64,000 nucleotides of DNA from Caldimonas thermodepolymerans (GCF_015476235.1 NZ_CP064338.1:2480001-2544000), one strand, 5' to 3'; numbered from the stretch's first letter, positions 1 through 10,752 are shown. Notes: a model not told the origin generated them from the sequence alone. Translations and numbers: made by a program.

Positions 1-2792
<2,792 letters not shown>

Positions 2793-2798
2793 GCCCCG

Positions 2799-2818
2799 GG
2801 GGCGCCGCGCTGCGCCCC
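2799..2818. terminator. GC-rich hairpin between convergent genes
   Basis: A 7-bp stem GGGGCGC/GCGCCCC lies between the stop codon of the dehydrogenase and the convergent gene ending at 2824. There is no T-run on either side, so it is a weak or Rho-assisted terminator at best. Confidence 0.3.
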
Positions 2819-2823
2819 TGCCC

Positions 2824-3396
2824 TCAGCCCTGGCGCCGCAGGCCCTGGCGCGGCGCCTCGAACAGCGCCTCGAGCGGATAGCGCGGGCCGTGCAGCATCA
2901 TGCGCACCGCCAGCTGCGCCTTCTGCGCCTCGCTCAGTTCCGTGCCGAGGTAGCGCATCGAGCGGCGCTCGACCCACACATAGCCATGCGCGTAGCGACG
3001 CGTCAGCGCCTGCCACAGGCGCCCCGCGGCCGGCGACTGGCGTGCACTGCTGACCAGGCACACGCCGCTGTCCAGCGCGCAGCCATACACCCAGCTGGCC
3101 AGCCCGAAGCCGCGGTAGGCGCGCCGCAGCTTCGCGTGCGGCACCTCCACCGCCGCGCTGCTGCGCCGCGGCCGCGAGGACTGGAACGAGAACACGCCCA
3201 CGACGCTGTCCAGCCGCGCGTCCTTCAGGTAGACGAAGCGGTGCTCCGGCGTCTCGCGCGCGAGCCAGCTGACGTCGCAGACGATGGTCGGCCGCCACGC
3301 GTCCCCGGCCAGCAGCCCGGCTTCGAGCAGGCGGGCCTGCGCGTCGCGCAGGTCGCGCTCGACCATCGCGTCGGTGTAATGGACGTCAAACCTCAT
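2824..3396 (-). CDS. Putative acetyltransferase-like protein (GNAT-like)
   Basis: A 190-residue cytoplasmic protein that I cannot assign firmly. Its central part (AKLRRAYRGFGLASWVYGCA, then VSSARQSPAAGRLWQALTRR) resembles small GNAT-type acetyltransferases, several known from phages, in which a pantetheine-loop region is followed by a helix with a Q-S-x-x-A-x-x-L-W pattern. No substrate can be inferred. The ATG at 3396 lies inside the upstream gene: the two overlap by 11 bases, which suggests translational coupling in a three-gene unit with the beta-solenoid protein and the Usp-like protein. The fold assignment is inference. Confidence 0.55.
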   Translation of the reverse strand: MRFDVHYTDAMVERDLRDAQARLLEAGLLAGDAWRPTIVCDVSWLARETPEHRFVYLKDARLDSVVGVFSFQSSRPRRSSAAVEVPHAKLRRAYRGFGLASWVYGCALDSGVCLVSSARQSPAAGRLWQALTRRYAHGYVWVERRSMRYLGTELSEAQKAQLAVRMMLHGPRYPLEALFEAPRQGLRRQG

Positions 3397-4255
3397 GGGA
3401 CAGCGGGTACCAGATGCCGCTGAGCAGCGCGGCCGGGCGTCGCGGGCAGGTGACGCGCCCGCTGTGTTCCCAGTCGGCCTCGCGGGCGCTCAGCCCCGCG
3501 TAGATGCCGTAGCCCTCGCCGGCGCGCACTTCGCCGCCGGCCAGCAGGCTCTCGCCCACCTGGATCGCGCGCCCGCCGATCACGTCGCCGGTGGCCTTGA
3601 TGCCCCAGCCGACCACCAGCGCCTCGCGGCACACCAGCGAGCCCTTGCACAGCACGCCGTGGCCAACGCGCAGGCTGCGCGCGACCTCGCTGTCCTCGCC
3701 CAGGTACAGGCCCTTGGCCGCCTCGACGTGGCCGCCCGCCTGCAGCCCGCCGCCGACATGCGCCTGGTCCGCGACGACCAGGTCGCCGGCCAGCTCCAGC
3801 GACGCGGCCACGCGCAGCGAGCCACCGCAGTGCAGCGACGCCGCGCGCACCGACATGCCGGCCTTCAACGCGGCGCAGCGGATCTCGCCTGCGGCCTGCA
3901 CCGCACCGCCGCACTCGAGCGCCTCGCGCACGTGCAGCTCGCCGCCGCAGCGCACGCCACCGCCCGCGAGCAAGCGGCCGCCGACGCAGATCGTCCCGGT
4001 GACGTCGACGTTGCCCCTGACGCGCACCGTGCCGGGGAACACCAGCGTGTCGTCGTACAGCTCGTCGACGTCGAGCACGTCGTCGGTCGGGCCGAACTGC
4101 GAGAGCAGCCACACCGCGTCACCCGGCCGGCCGTCCTCGACCAGGGCCTGCATGAGTTCCAGGTATGACGCGTCATGCCGGCCGCTGCGCAGGTACCAGC
4201 GGTAGCCGGCCGCGCAGGGGCGCTTGGCGCGGATCAGATCGGGCGAGATGTCCAT
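3386..4255 (-). CDS. Bactofilin-like beta-solenoid protein
   Basis: A 289-residue protein with two parts. The N-terminal ~60 residues hold a CAAGYRWYLRSG segment and a DAVWLLSQFG segment. From about residue 72 to 270 there are short glycine-spaced repeats (for example VRVRGNVDVTGTICVGGRLL) with a regular hydrophobic alternation, as in bactofilins and other polymer-forming beta-solenoids. There is no signal peptide or membrane segment. ATG at 4255 is preferred because TGAGGTCACG lies directly before it. The start overlaps the end of the Usp-like gene by 22 bases and the stop overlaps the next gene by 11, so the three are very likely co-translated. A cytoskeletal or scaffold role is inference. 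Confidence 0.65.
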   Translation of the reverse strand: MDISPDLIRAKRPCAAGYRWYLRSGRHDASYLELMQALVEDGRPGDAVWLLSQFGPTDDVLDVDELYDDTLVFPGTVRVRGNVDVTGTICVGGRLLAGGGVRCGGELHVREALECGGAVQAAGEIRCAALKAGMSVRAASLHCGGSLRVAASLELAGDLVVADQAHVGGGLQAGGHVEAAKGLYLGEDSEVARSLRVGHGVLCKGSLVCREALVVGWGIKATGDVIGGRAIQVGESLLAGGEVRAGEGYGIYAGLSAREADWEHSGRVTCPRRPAALLSGIWYPLSHEV

Positions 4256-4968
4256 CGTGACCTCACTGGCCAGGCAGCGGCGCACGCTTCGCGCCGCTGC
4301 AGGGGTATCGTCAACACGTCGGCCCCGGCGCTGCGCAGCAGGTGGCGCAGGCGGGCCGCAGGAAACGGGCGGCGCCAGCTGAACGGCAGCCTCCCGGGCA
4401 CGATCAGCAGCTGCGGCCGCAGCCGCGCCGCATGGCCGCGCAGGGCCTCGAAGAAGTCGCCGGCGGTACGCTGGTGCACGCGCACCGCCCCGTCGGGCAG
4501 GCGCGCCGCGCGCCGCACGCGCGCCTCGAGGCGCTCGCGCCGCGCGCGCAGGTGGTCGAGCAGGGCCGACAGCGACAGGCCCGCCAGCTGCATCGCCTTG
4601 AGCTCGGCCTCGTCGACCAGCTGCAGCACGCACAGCTCGCGCAGCGACGCCACGCGCAACGCGGCCTCGACGTCGAGCGCCCCGCCCTGCGCCGGCAACA
4701 CCATCAACGCGCGCTGCGGCGCAGGCCGGCCGTCCTGCACGCGCCCGTGCAGCACCGGGCAGGTCGCCGCCGCCGCGAACGCCGCAGCGCGTTCCAGCGT
4801 CGCCGGCGCTCCGACAACCACCAGGGCCAGTGCGTCGCCGGTCGTCGCCGGCGTGCGTGCGGCGTCGACCACCTGCAGCTCGCAGCCCAGGGCCTGCGCC
4901 AGCTGCCGGCCCCGGACCACCGCCTGCCGCCCGTGCGGCGGCGCGGCCCACGCCAGGATGCGTGCCAT
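4234..4968 (-). CDS. Universal-stress-protein-like protein
   Basis: A 244-residue cytoplasmic protein. It begins MARILAWAAPPHGRQAVVRG and has a C-terminal half with LLIVPGRLPFSWRRPFP and LLRSAGADVLTIPL, the pattern of the UspA nucleotide-binding end (G-x-x-G...V-L-x-V-P). The length is near a tandem Usp protein, but the N-terminal half is degenerate. The start is well fixed: GGAGGAACGAG precedes the ATG at 4968. It is the first gene of an overlapping trio with the beta-solenoid and acetyltransferase-like genes. Members of the family bind ATP or sense stress; nothing here shows the signal. Confidence 0.6.
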   Translation of the reverse strand: MARILAWAAPPHGRQAVVRGRQLAQALGCELQVVDAARTPATTGDALALVVVGAPATLERAAAFAAAATCPVLHGRVQDGRPAPQRALMVLPAQGGALDVEAALRVASLRELCVLQLVDEAELKAMQLAGLSLSALLDHLRARRERLEARVRRAARLPDGAVRVHQRTAGDFFEALRGHAARLRPQLLIVPGRLPFSWRRPFPAARLRHLLRSAGADVLTIPLQRREACAAAWPVRSRWTSRPI

Positions 4969-5029
4969 CTCGTTCCTCCCGTCGGATGCGGACCGGAACG
5001 CGGGCCCGTTGCCGGGCCCGCGCCGTTCC

Positions 5030-5452
5030 TCACACGGCGTAGTCGCCGGCCGATTCGGGCTGGTAGACCATGCGCAGCACCTTGGCCGAGTGCTCGCGCT
5101 GGTCCGGCCCGGTCCAGGTGATGACCTGGCCGACGCGCGCACCGAGCAGGCTCAGGCCCAGCGGCGTGAGCACCGAGATGCAGCCGCTGTCGGGGTCGGC
5201 TTCGGAGGGGTAGACGAGGCAGAGGTTGATCTCGCCAATGCCGGGCCGCTCGACGATGACGCGCGAGCGCATCGTCACGATGTCGGGGTCGACCTGGGTG
5301 GCATCGACCACCCGGGCGAAGTCGAGCAGCTCGCGCGCGGTCTCGGCCAAGCCGGCCGGCAGGCTCGCCGCGAAGCGCGGCTTGAACAGCAGCGAGGACA
5401 ATCGGGCGTGGTCCAGCCCGGTGAGAAGACGCTCTTGCGCCAGCACTTCCAT
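5030..5452 (-). CDS. rnk: Nucleoside diphosphate kinase regulator, GreA/GreB C-terminal family
   Basis: Rnk-family protein of 140 residues. It has a short N-terminal coiled part (HARLSSLLFK) and a C-terminal FKBP-like GreA/GreB domain with VYPSEADPDSGCISVLTPLG and VGQVITWTGP. Rnk binds RNA polymerase near the secondary channel without cleaving RNA and affects NDP kinase levels. ATG at 5452 is chosen because GGAG sits 6 bases upstream; a TTG at 5467 is an in-frame alternative. It lies upstream of and in the same direction as the Usp-like gene, 61 bases away, and may share its transcript. Confidence 0.85.
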   Translation of the reverse strand: MEVLAQERLLTGLDHARLSSLLFKPRFAASLPAGLAETARELLDFARVVDATQVDPDIVTMRSRVIVERPGIGEINLCLVYPSEADPDSGCISVLTPLGLSLLGARVGQVITWTGPDQREHSAKVLRMVYQPESAGDYAV

Positions 5453-5560
5453 GTCGCACTCCAGCAAGCGGGAACGATGGCCGCAATGGGCCAGGGGCGC
5501 TATGGATGCCCGGCGACCTGGAGAGAGAGTTAGCGCTGCGGGTGGGGATGGTCGCCGGGC

Positions 5561-5692
5561 TCAGGGATGTGCGGCGAGCACGGGAGCCTGGGTGGCGACA
5601 CGCGCGCGCGAAGGCGCGCACCACCAGCCGCGCGCCTGCACCTGGACGGGCAGCGCCTGCATGGGCAGGAAGGACAGCGGGTGGTTCGACAT
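5561..5692 (-). CDS. Possible 43-residue leader or small protein
   Basis: The ATG at 5692 opens a 43-residue reading beginning MSNHPLSFLPMQALPVQVQA and ending in APVLAAHP. It starts about 8 bases after the -10 box of a candidate promoter and has no visible ribosome binding site, so it would be nearly leaderless. It precedes rnk on the same strand. I do not recognise it. It may be only non-coding leader. Confidence 0.25.
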   Translation of the reverse strand: MSNHPLSFLPMQALPVQVQARGWWCAPSRARVATQAPVLAAHP

Positions 5693-5699
5693 GGCCGCC

Positions 5700-5728
5700 A
5701 GTGTAGGCAAGCCCCACCGGCGGGGCAA
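5700..5728 (-). promoter_or_regulatory. Candidate sigma-70 promoter upstream of rnk
   Basis: On the minus strand TTGCCC (5728-5723) and TACACT (5705-5700) are separated by 17 bases. Transcription would start near 5694 and run through the small reading frame toward rnk. It is judged by eye from the hexamers only. Confidence 0.4.
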
Positions 5729-5776
5729 GCCGGGCGGCTCAATAAGCTTGCGCGGCAGTGCGGATTGGGCGCGGGG

Positions 5777-6160
5777 TCAGGACAGGCGCGCCCACAGCGC
5801 CAGGCCCCAGACCAGGCCGCACAGCACCAGCGCCACCAGCACCGCGGCGCTGCCCAGGTCCTTGGCGCGCTTGGACAGCTCGTGGTGCTCGTAGGAGATG
5901 CGGTCGATGGCCGCCTCCAGCCCCGAGTTGAGCAGCTCGACGATCAGCACCAGCAGCAGCGAGCCGAGCAGCAGCACGAGCTCCTTCCAGTCACCCGCCA
6001 GCCAGCACGCCAGCGGCGCGAGCACCAGCGCGGCCAGCACCTCCTGGCGGAACGCGCTCTCGTCCCGGAATGCCACCTTCAGCCCGGCCATCGAATGGCC
6101 CAGCGCATGGACGAGGCGAGGCAGGCCGACGCGGCCCTTGTGGGGATTGACGACGCTCAT
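5777..6160 (-). CDS. dgkA: Diacylglycerol kinase
   Basis: Integral inner-membrane DgkA of 127 residues, the usual size, which phosphorylates diacylglycerol to phosphatidic acid and so recycles lipid by-products. The conserved segment runs from the first membrane helix region (GLKVAFRDESAFRQEV) through LLLVLIVELLNSGLEAAIDR and HHELSKRAKDLGSAAV, where Glu, Asn and Asp active-site residues of the family are recognisable. Three membrane helices are expected. Its ATG overlaps the stop of the phosphoethanolamine transferase as ATGA. Diacylglycerol is exactly the by-product of phosphoethanolamine transfer from phosphatidylethanolamine, so the pairing is functionally sensible. Confidence 0.93.
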   Translation of the reverse strand: MSVVNPHKGRVGLPRLVHALGHSMAGLKVAFRDESAFRQEVLAALVLAPLACWLAGDWKELVLLLGSLLLVLIVELLNSGLEAAIDRISYEHHELSKRAKDLGSAAVLVALVLCGLVWGLALWARLS

Positions 6161-7860
6161 AGTGCACTGCGCTCCTGCCGGCAGGGGCTGACCAGGTCCC
6201 GGTCCGCGACGTAGCGCGTGGTCTCGACGCGCAGCAGCCCCAGCATCGAATGGAACAGGTGGTCGTGGCTCGCGGGCTGGCTGGCGCGCCGGCGCAGGCA
6301 GGCCTCGTCCAGGCCCTGCCAGCCGCGCACGCCGCTGCCGCCCAGCCACCAGATCATCGGCACGGCCAGCTGCTCCCGTGGCGCGATGGCGTACGGCATG
6401 CCGTGCAGGTACAGCCCCTTCTCGCCCAGCGACTCGCCGTGGTCGGACACGTAGATCATGCCGACGTCGTAGCGCGCTTCCTGCGCGGCCAGCATGTCGA
6501 TGACCGAGGCGATCAGGTGGTCGGTGTAGAGGATGGCGTTGTCGTAGGCGTTGACGATCTCGTCGCGGCTGCAGTCGCGCAGCTCCACCTTGGTGCACTC
6601 GGGCTGGAAGCGGGCGAACTCGCGGGGATAGCGCTTCGCGTACGCCGGGCCGTGGTTGCCCAGCTGGTGCAGCACGACGACGGTATCGCGCGGCGGCGCG
6701 CCTTCGGCGACCTGGATCAGCTTGCCCAGCTCCTCGACCAGCAGGCCGTCGAGGCAGCGGCTGCCCTCGCACAGCGGCGAGACGATCCGCTCGTCGCTGA
6801 ACCGGCGGTACTCGACGCCCGTGCACACCCGCTTGCAGCCGCTCTGGTTGTCGAGCCAGACCACGCGCATGCCCACGCGCGCCAGCAGCTGGACCAGCGA
6901 CTCGCTGGCACGTGCGCGCGCCTTGCTGTAGCCGGCACGCCCCAGCGAGGAGAACATGCACGGCAGCGACACCTCGGTGGAGGTGCCGCAGGCCTCGGTC
7001 TGCGGGAAGTTGATGACCGGGCGCTTCGCAAGCTCGGGGTTGGTCTCGCGCTCGTAGCCGTTGAGCGAGAAGTTCATCGCGCGCGCCGTCTCCCCGACGA
7101 TCAGCACGAGCAGCCGGGGCTTCTGGTCCGGCGCGGGGTCGGCCAGGCGCGCCGGCGCCAGCGGCTCGGGCGTGCGGGTCGCCTCGCGCAGGTCCTCGAC
7201 CAGCACGCGCGCCGTCGAATAGACCACGTTGCCCGGCGAGATCCGGTAGCGCAGCTCCTTCTGGTTGCGCATCGTCGACGAGAAGTCCTGGAAGCCGAGC
7301 AGCAGCGCGGCCACGCCGACGGCACTGACGCCCAGCAGCGCCATCGCCCGTGCCCCCAGCGCCTGGCGCCAGGGCCGCTCGCGCAGCGGCACGCGCCAGA
7401 TGAGCGCGGCCACGACCAGCGCGACCGCGACGTTGGCCAGCAGCCAGGGCGAAATCAGCTCGGACGCCTCGGCGACGTCGGTGCGCAGCGTGTTGCGCAG
7501 CATCGGCGGATCGAGCACCACGCCGTACTGCCGCATCATGTGCTGCGCCACCGCGGTGACCACCACCAGCAGGACGAGCAACGGCCGCACCGTCCGGCGG
7601 GTGCCCAGCAGCAGCAGCGGCACCACGTGCAGCCAGGCGATCGCCAGCGCCGCAGCCACGGTGAACTTCCACGTGGATGCCTCGGCGAAGCTGCGCCCGG
7701 CGAGCGTGGCGTGCCAGAACGGCAGGTTGCCGAAGATCACCAGCAGCGCGACCACGACGAGCACGAGGCGCTCGACGGACCAGGCGGTCGGTGCGGTGGC
7801 GGGGGGGTTCCGGGAATTCCAGTCTGCTTTGCTTGCGCGACCTTGCAACAACCAACTCAT
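6157..7860 (-). CDS. EptA-type lipid A phosphoethanolamine transferase
   Basis: A 567-residue inner-membrane enzyme of the EptA/MCR alkaline-phosphatase superfamily. It has about five N-terminal membrane segments (residues 30-190) and then a periplasmic sulfatase-fold domain. Visible residues are the metal ligand Glu257 in VGETAR, the nucleophile region CGTSTEVSLPCMFS with Thr295 in the position of the phosphorylated Thr of this family, and SDHGE at residues 472-476 with Asp473 and His474. It would transfer phosphoethanolamine to lipid A phosphates, which lowers negative charge and cationic peptide binding. The acceptor (lipid A or core sugar) cannot be told from sequence. No clear ribosome site precedes ATG 7860. 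It is coupled to dgkA by an ATGA overlap. Confidence 0.85.
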   Translation of the reverse strand: MSWLLQGRASKADWNSRNPPATAPTAWSVERLVLVVVALLVIFGNLPFWHATLAGRSFAEASTWKFTVAAALAIAWLHVVPLLLLGTRRTVRPLLVLLVVVTAVAQHMMRQYGVVLDPPMLRNTLRTDVAEASELISPWLLANVAVALVVAALIWRVPLRERPWRQALGARAMALLGVSAVGVAALLLGFQDFSSTMRNQKELRYRISPGNVVYSTARVLVEDLREATRTPEPLAPARLADPAPDQKPRLLVLIVGETARAMNFSLNGYERETNPELAKRPVINFPQTEACGTSTEVSLPCMFSSLGRAGYSKARARASESLVQLLARVGMRVVWLDNQSGCKRVCTGVEYRRFSDERIVSPLCEGSRCLDGLLVEELGKLIQVAEGAPPRDTVVVLHQLGNHGPAYAKRYPREFARFQPECTKVELRDCSRDEIVNAYDNAILYTDHLIASVIDMLAAQEARYDVGMIYVSDHGESLGEKGLYLHGMPYAIAPREQLAVPMIWWLGGSGVRGWQGLDEACLRRRASQPASHDHLFHSMLGLLRVETTRYVADRDLVSPCRQERSAL

Positions 7861-7957
7861 CGACGACGTACTACCAGGCAGAGTTCGCGGGCAAGGATCG
7901 CTGCGGGGTCGCCAGGGTCATGCCCAGGCCCCATCGCCAGGCCGACTGCAGCCGCTC

Positions 7958-7995
7958 GGGGAGGAGAAAGGAGGGGAGGAAAAGGCAGGAAGAAA
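7958..7995. repeat. Purine-only low-complexity tract
   Basis: An almost uninterrupted G/A stretch on the plus strand (one C at 7986) in the 280-base gap between the transferase gene and tRNA-Gly. The rest of that gap shows no gene. Confidence 0.5.
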
Positions 7996-8140
7996 CTCGG
8001 GCGGCGGACCTTTGTGCCAAAAAAGATCGCTGAAGGCGGTACTGCTGGCAAGCCTCAGCGGCGGCCCGCGCTAAGCAGGGTCGTCAGGACGCTGCGGCGT
8101 CGCCCAGGAGAAGCAACGCTGCAACGGCCCGGGAAACCTC

Positions 8141-8214
8141 TGGAGCGGGTGAAGGGAATCGAACCCTCGTATCAAGCTTGGGAAGCTGGCGTTCTACCAT
8201 TGAACTACACCCGC
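8141..8214 (-). tRNA. tRNA-Gly(CCC)
   Basis: The minus strand folds as a 74-nt tRNA with encoded CCA. The acceptor GCGGGTG pairs with CACCCGC, the D arm is GTTCAATGGTAGAAC, the anticodon loop TTCCCAA gives CCC, and the T arm is AGGGTTCGATTCCCT. The anticodon stem has one C-U mismatch (second pair). It lies close to trmB on the opposite strand. Confidence 0.95.
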
Positions 8215-8225
8215 ATGCGGCGGCA

Positions 8226-8254
8226 ATTATAGAGACGGGCACAATGCGCGTCCA
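8226..8254 (-). promoter_or_regulatory. Promoter of tRNA-Gly
   Basis: A perfect TATAAT on the minus strand (8231-8226) lies 11 bases before the tRNA 5' end. A weak -35 TGGACG (8254-8249) stands at 17-base spacing. The distance would give a 5' leader of only a few bases, usual for tRNA genes. Confidence 0.6.
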
Positions 8255-8979
8255 TGGCACAAGAGCACGAAAAAACCCCGAACGAGGCCGCCGCCGCGCC
8301 GGCCCGAGTCGAGCATCCGCGCACGATCCGCAGCTACGTGATGCGGGCCGGTCGCACCACCGAAGGCCAGGCCCGCGCGCTCGCGACGCTGGGGCCGCGC
8401 TTCATCCTGCCCTACCGCGAAGCGCCGCTCGATTTCGCCGCCGTCTTCGGTCGCCAGGCCCCGGTGATCCTGGAGATCGGCTTCGGCATGGGCGATGCCA
8501 CCGCGCACATTGCCGCGCTGCAGCCGCAGCATGACTTCATCGGCTGCGAGGTCCACGAACCGGGTGTGGGCGCCCTGCTCAAGCACATCGGCGAGCAGGG
8601 GCTCACCAACCTGCGCATCGTGCAGCACGACGCGGTCGAGGTGCTGCAGCACATGATCCCGCCCGCCTCGCTGGCCGGCGTGCACATCTTCTTCCCCGAC
8701 CCCTGGCACAAGAAGCGCCACCACAAGCGCCGGCTGATCCAGCCGCCCTTCGTCGCGCAGCTGGTCACGCGCCTGGCACCGGGCGGCTACCTGCACTGCG
8801 CGACCGACTGGGAGCCCTACGCCCAGCAGATGCTGGAGGTGCTGTCAGCCTGCCCCGAGCTGCAGAACACCGCAGCCGGCTTCGCGCCGCGGCCGGCGTA
8901 CCGGCCGCAGACCAAGTTCGAGAAGCGCGGCCTGCGTCTCGGCCACGGGGTGTGGGACCTGGTGTTCCGGCGCGTCTGA
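8254..8979 (+). CDS. trmB: tRNA (guanine-N7-)-methyltransferase
   Basis: Makes m7G46 in the variable loop of tRNAs using S-adenosylmethionine. The protein has 241 residues. It shows the SAM-binding motif [13 protein letters not shown] near residue 72, the family signature [16 protein letters not shown] near residue 148 and the C-terminal [19 protein letters not shown] that positions tRNA. The N-terminal ~25 residues are a low-complexity extension common in betaproteobacterial TrmB. It is divergent from tRNA-Gly, with only 39 bases between them, and no strong ribosome site is visible. Confidence 0.95.
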   Translation: MAQEHEKTPNEAAAAPARVEHPRTIRSYVMRAGRTTEGQARALATLGPRFILPYREAPLDFAAVFGRQAPVILEIGFGMGDATAHIAALQPQHDFIGCEVHEPGVGALLKHIGEQGLTNLRIVQHDAVEVLQHMIPPASLAGVHIFFPDPWHKKRHHKRRLIQPPFVAQLVTRLAPGGYLHCATDWEPYAQQMLEVLSACPELQNTAAGFAPRPAYRPQTKFEKRGLRLGHGVWDLVFRRV

Positions 8980-8995
8980 CCCGGCGCGGGCCGGC

Positions 8996-9859
8996 TCAGC
9001 CCTGCCCGTGCCACTCGATCCAGCCGGTCCAGGCGGTCAGCAGGATCAGCGCACCGAACACCAGCCGGTACCACGCGAACGGCACGAAGTCGTGGCTGGA
9101 GACATAGCGGATCAGCCAGCGGATGCACAGCAGGGCACTGACGAACGACAGCACGGTGCCGACCGTGAACATCGGCACGTCGCCCCAGCTGAGCAGGTCG
9201 CGCTGCTTCCACAGCGAGTAGACGCCTGCGCCGGTCAGCGTGGGAATGCCGAGGAAGAAGCTGAACTCGGTGGCGGCCTTGCGCGAGAAGCCCAGCACGA
9301 TGGCGCCCATGATGGTCGCGCCCGAGCGGCTGGTGCCGGGGATCAGCGCGAAGCACTGCAGCAGCCCGACCTTCAGGGCATCCAGCGCGGTCATGTCGTC
9401 GACGGTCTCGACGCGCGCCAGGCGTGCGCCTTCCAGGTCGCGCTCGCCGTACAGGTGCCGGTGCCGGCGCTCGATCCACAGGATGACGAAGCCGCCGGCG
9501 ATCAGGGCGACCGCCACCGGCACCGGGTAGAACAGGTGCTCCTTGATCCAGCCGCCGAACAGCAGCCCGACGGCCACCGCCGGCAGGAAGGCGATCACCA
9601 CGTTGGCCGCGAAGCGCCGCGCCCGCAGGTCATGGCCGATGCCCCGCACGGTGGCGGCCAGCCGCGCGCGGTACTCCCAGACCACCGCCAGCATGGCGCC
9701 GGTCTGGATCGCGATGTCGAACACCTTGACGGTGTCGCCGGTGAAGTCGAGCAGCGAGGACGCGAGGATCAGGTGGCCGGTGGAGGAAATGGGCAGGAAC
9801 TCGGTGAGTCCTTCGACGATGCCCATCACGGCAGCCTTCAACAGCAGAACGATGTCCAA
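8996..9859 (-). CDS. uppP: Undecaprenyl-diphosphatase
   Basis: Integral membrane phosphatase (BacA/UppP) that removes one phosphate from undecaprenyl diphosphate to recycle the lipid carrier for peptidoglycan and O-antigen. Both catalytic blocks are present: [15 protein letters not shown] near the N-terminus and [13 protein letters not shown] in the middle. Several membrane helices run to the end. I choose the TTG at 9859 ([13 protein letters not shown], 287 residues) because GAGAGGGG stands just upstream and family members begin there; an in-frame ATG at 9889 would add 10 residues. It is divergent from the TetR gene. Confidence 0.93.
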   Translation of the reverse strand: MDIVLLLKAAVMGIVEGLTEFLPISSTGHLILASSLLDFTGDTVKVFDIAIQTGAMLAVVWEYRARLAATVRGIGHDLRARRFAANVVIAFLPAVAVGLLFGGWIKEHLFYPVPVAVALIAGGFVILWIERRHRHLYGERDLEGARLARVETVDDMTALDALKVGLLQCFALIPGTSRSGATIMGAIVLGFSRKAATEFSFFLGIPTLTGAGVYSLWKQRDLLSWGDVPMFTVGTVLSFVSALLCIRWLIRYVSSHDFVPFAWYRLVFGALILLTAWTGWIEWHGQG

Positions 9860-9980
9860 ACCGACCCCTCTCGTGCAAGACGCGGGCATGATACCGAGCG
9901 GTCGGCGCCAGACCGTTGCGCTTCGCAACCGCCCGCCCGGGTAGGGGGGTCGCCCCGCCCGGGGCTTGACAGCCGCTTCC

Positions 9981-10009
9981 TTGACCCGTTCGCCCCCCGG
10001 AGATACATT
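9981..10009 (+). promoter_or_regulatory. Promoter of the TetR-RND operon
   Basis: TTGACC (9981-9986) and TACATT (10004-10009) with exactly 17 bases between, followed by the TetR gene at 10037. A second TTGACA lies at 9966. The start of transcription would fall near 10016, inside the palindrome at 10010-10023. Confidence 0.65.
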
Positions 10010-10023
10010 ACTGACCAGTCAGT
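10010..10023. promoter_or_regulatory. Palindromic operator for the TetR regulator
   Basis: Perfect inverted repeat ACTGAC-CA-GTCAGT placed directly on the predicted transcription start, 13 bases before the TetR gene. Position and symmetry fit autorepression that also silences the downstream pump genes. Confidence 0.65.
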
Positions 10024-10036
10024 CATTTATTTCCCC

Positions 10037-10708
10037 ATGTTGTCCACCTCCCCTGCTCCCGCGCCCGCCGAACCGGGGCCGTCGCGCCGCCGGCGCAAGG
10101 AAGCCCGTCCGCAGGAGCTGCTGGATGCAGCGCTGGACCTGTTCGTCGAGAAGGGCTTTGCCGCCACCAAGATGGACGACGTCGCCGCGCGGGCAGGCGT
10201 CTCCAAGGGCACGGTCTACCTGTACTTCCCGAGCAAGGAAGAACTGCTCAAGGCGGTGATCCGCCACAACCTGACGCTGACGATCTCGCAGGTCGACGAC
10301 CTGGTCGACCAGTTCGAGGGCTCCACCGCCGACCTGATGCGCCTGGCCGCGGCCACCTGGTGGGAGCAGGTCGGCGCCACGCAGGCGTCCGGCATCTTCA
10401 AGCTGATCATCACCGAGGTGCGCAACTTCCCCGACCTGGCCGCCTTCTATGCGCAGGAAGTCATCGAGCCGGGCGAGCGCCTGCTGGTGCGCCTGCTGCA
10501 GCGCGGCGTGGACCGCGGCGAGTTCCGCACCACCCCGAACCCGCTGGACACGGCGCATTCGCTGATCTTTCCGCTGCTGATGCTGTGCCTGCACAAGCAC
10601 TCGATCGGCGCCTGCCCCTCGGCGGACGCCATCGTGCACGATCCGCGGCGCTTCATCGACAATCACCTCGACCTGATGCTGCAGGGCCTCTTGGCACGCA
10701 CCGCCTGA
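10037..10708 (+). CDS. TetR/AcrR-family transcriptional repressor
   Basis: A 223-residue regulator. After a basic, proline-rich N-terminus (to about residue 24) it has the TetR helix-turn-helix: ELLDAALDLFVEKGFAATKM, then DDVAARAGVSKGTVYLYF. The C-terminal half is an alpha-helical ligand pocket of the AcrR type that gives no direct ligand clue. It sits 44 bases before an RND adaptor and pump on the same strand, so it most likely represses that efflux system and itself through the palindrome at 10010-10023. Confidence 0.9.
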   Translation: MLSTSPAPAPAEPGPSRRRRKEARPQELLDAALDLFVEKGFAATKMDDVAARAGVSKGTVYLYFPSKEELLKAVIRHNLTLTISQVDDLVDQFEGSTADLMRLAAATWWEQVGATQASGIFKLIITEVRNFPDLAAFYAQEVIEPGERLLVRLLQRGVDRGEFRTTPNPLDTAHSLIFPLLMLCLHKHSIGACPSADAIVHDPRRFIDNHLDLMLQGLLARTA

Positions 10709-10752
10709 CCCGCCCCCCTCGCCGCAGCCCCCATGACCACGGAGACAAGACC

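Larger units (their letters stand above)
5453..5776. other. 324-base region with no well-supported gene
   Basis: Between rnk and dgkA. It holds a plausible minus-strand promoter (5700-5728) and one small minus-strand reading frame (5561-5692), both listed separately. Otherwise I see only GC-rich sequence with no RNA gene or strong hairpin. Confidence 0.5.

Noticed and set aside
3580-4112. Repeat-rich stretch as a CRISPR or tandem DNA repeat
   Set aside because: The periodicity is in the beta-solenoid protein, not in exact DNA repeats with spacers.
7958-7995. Purine tract as a phase-variable repeat
   Set aside because: It is irregular, not a simple repeat unit, and lies outside any reading frame.
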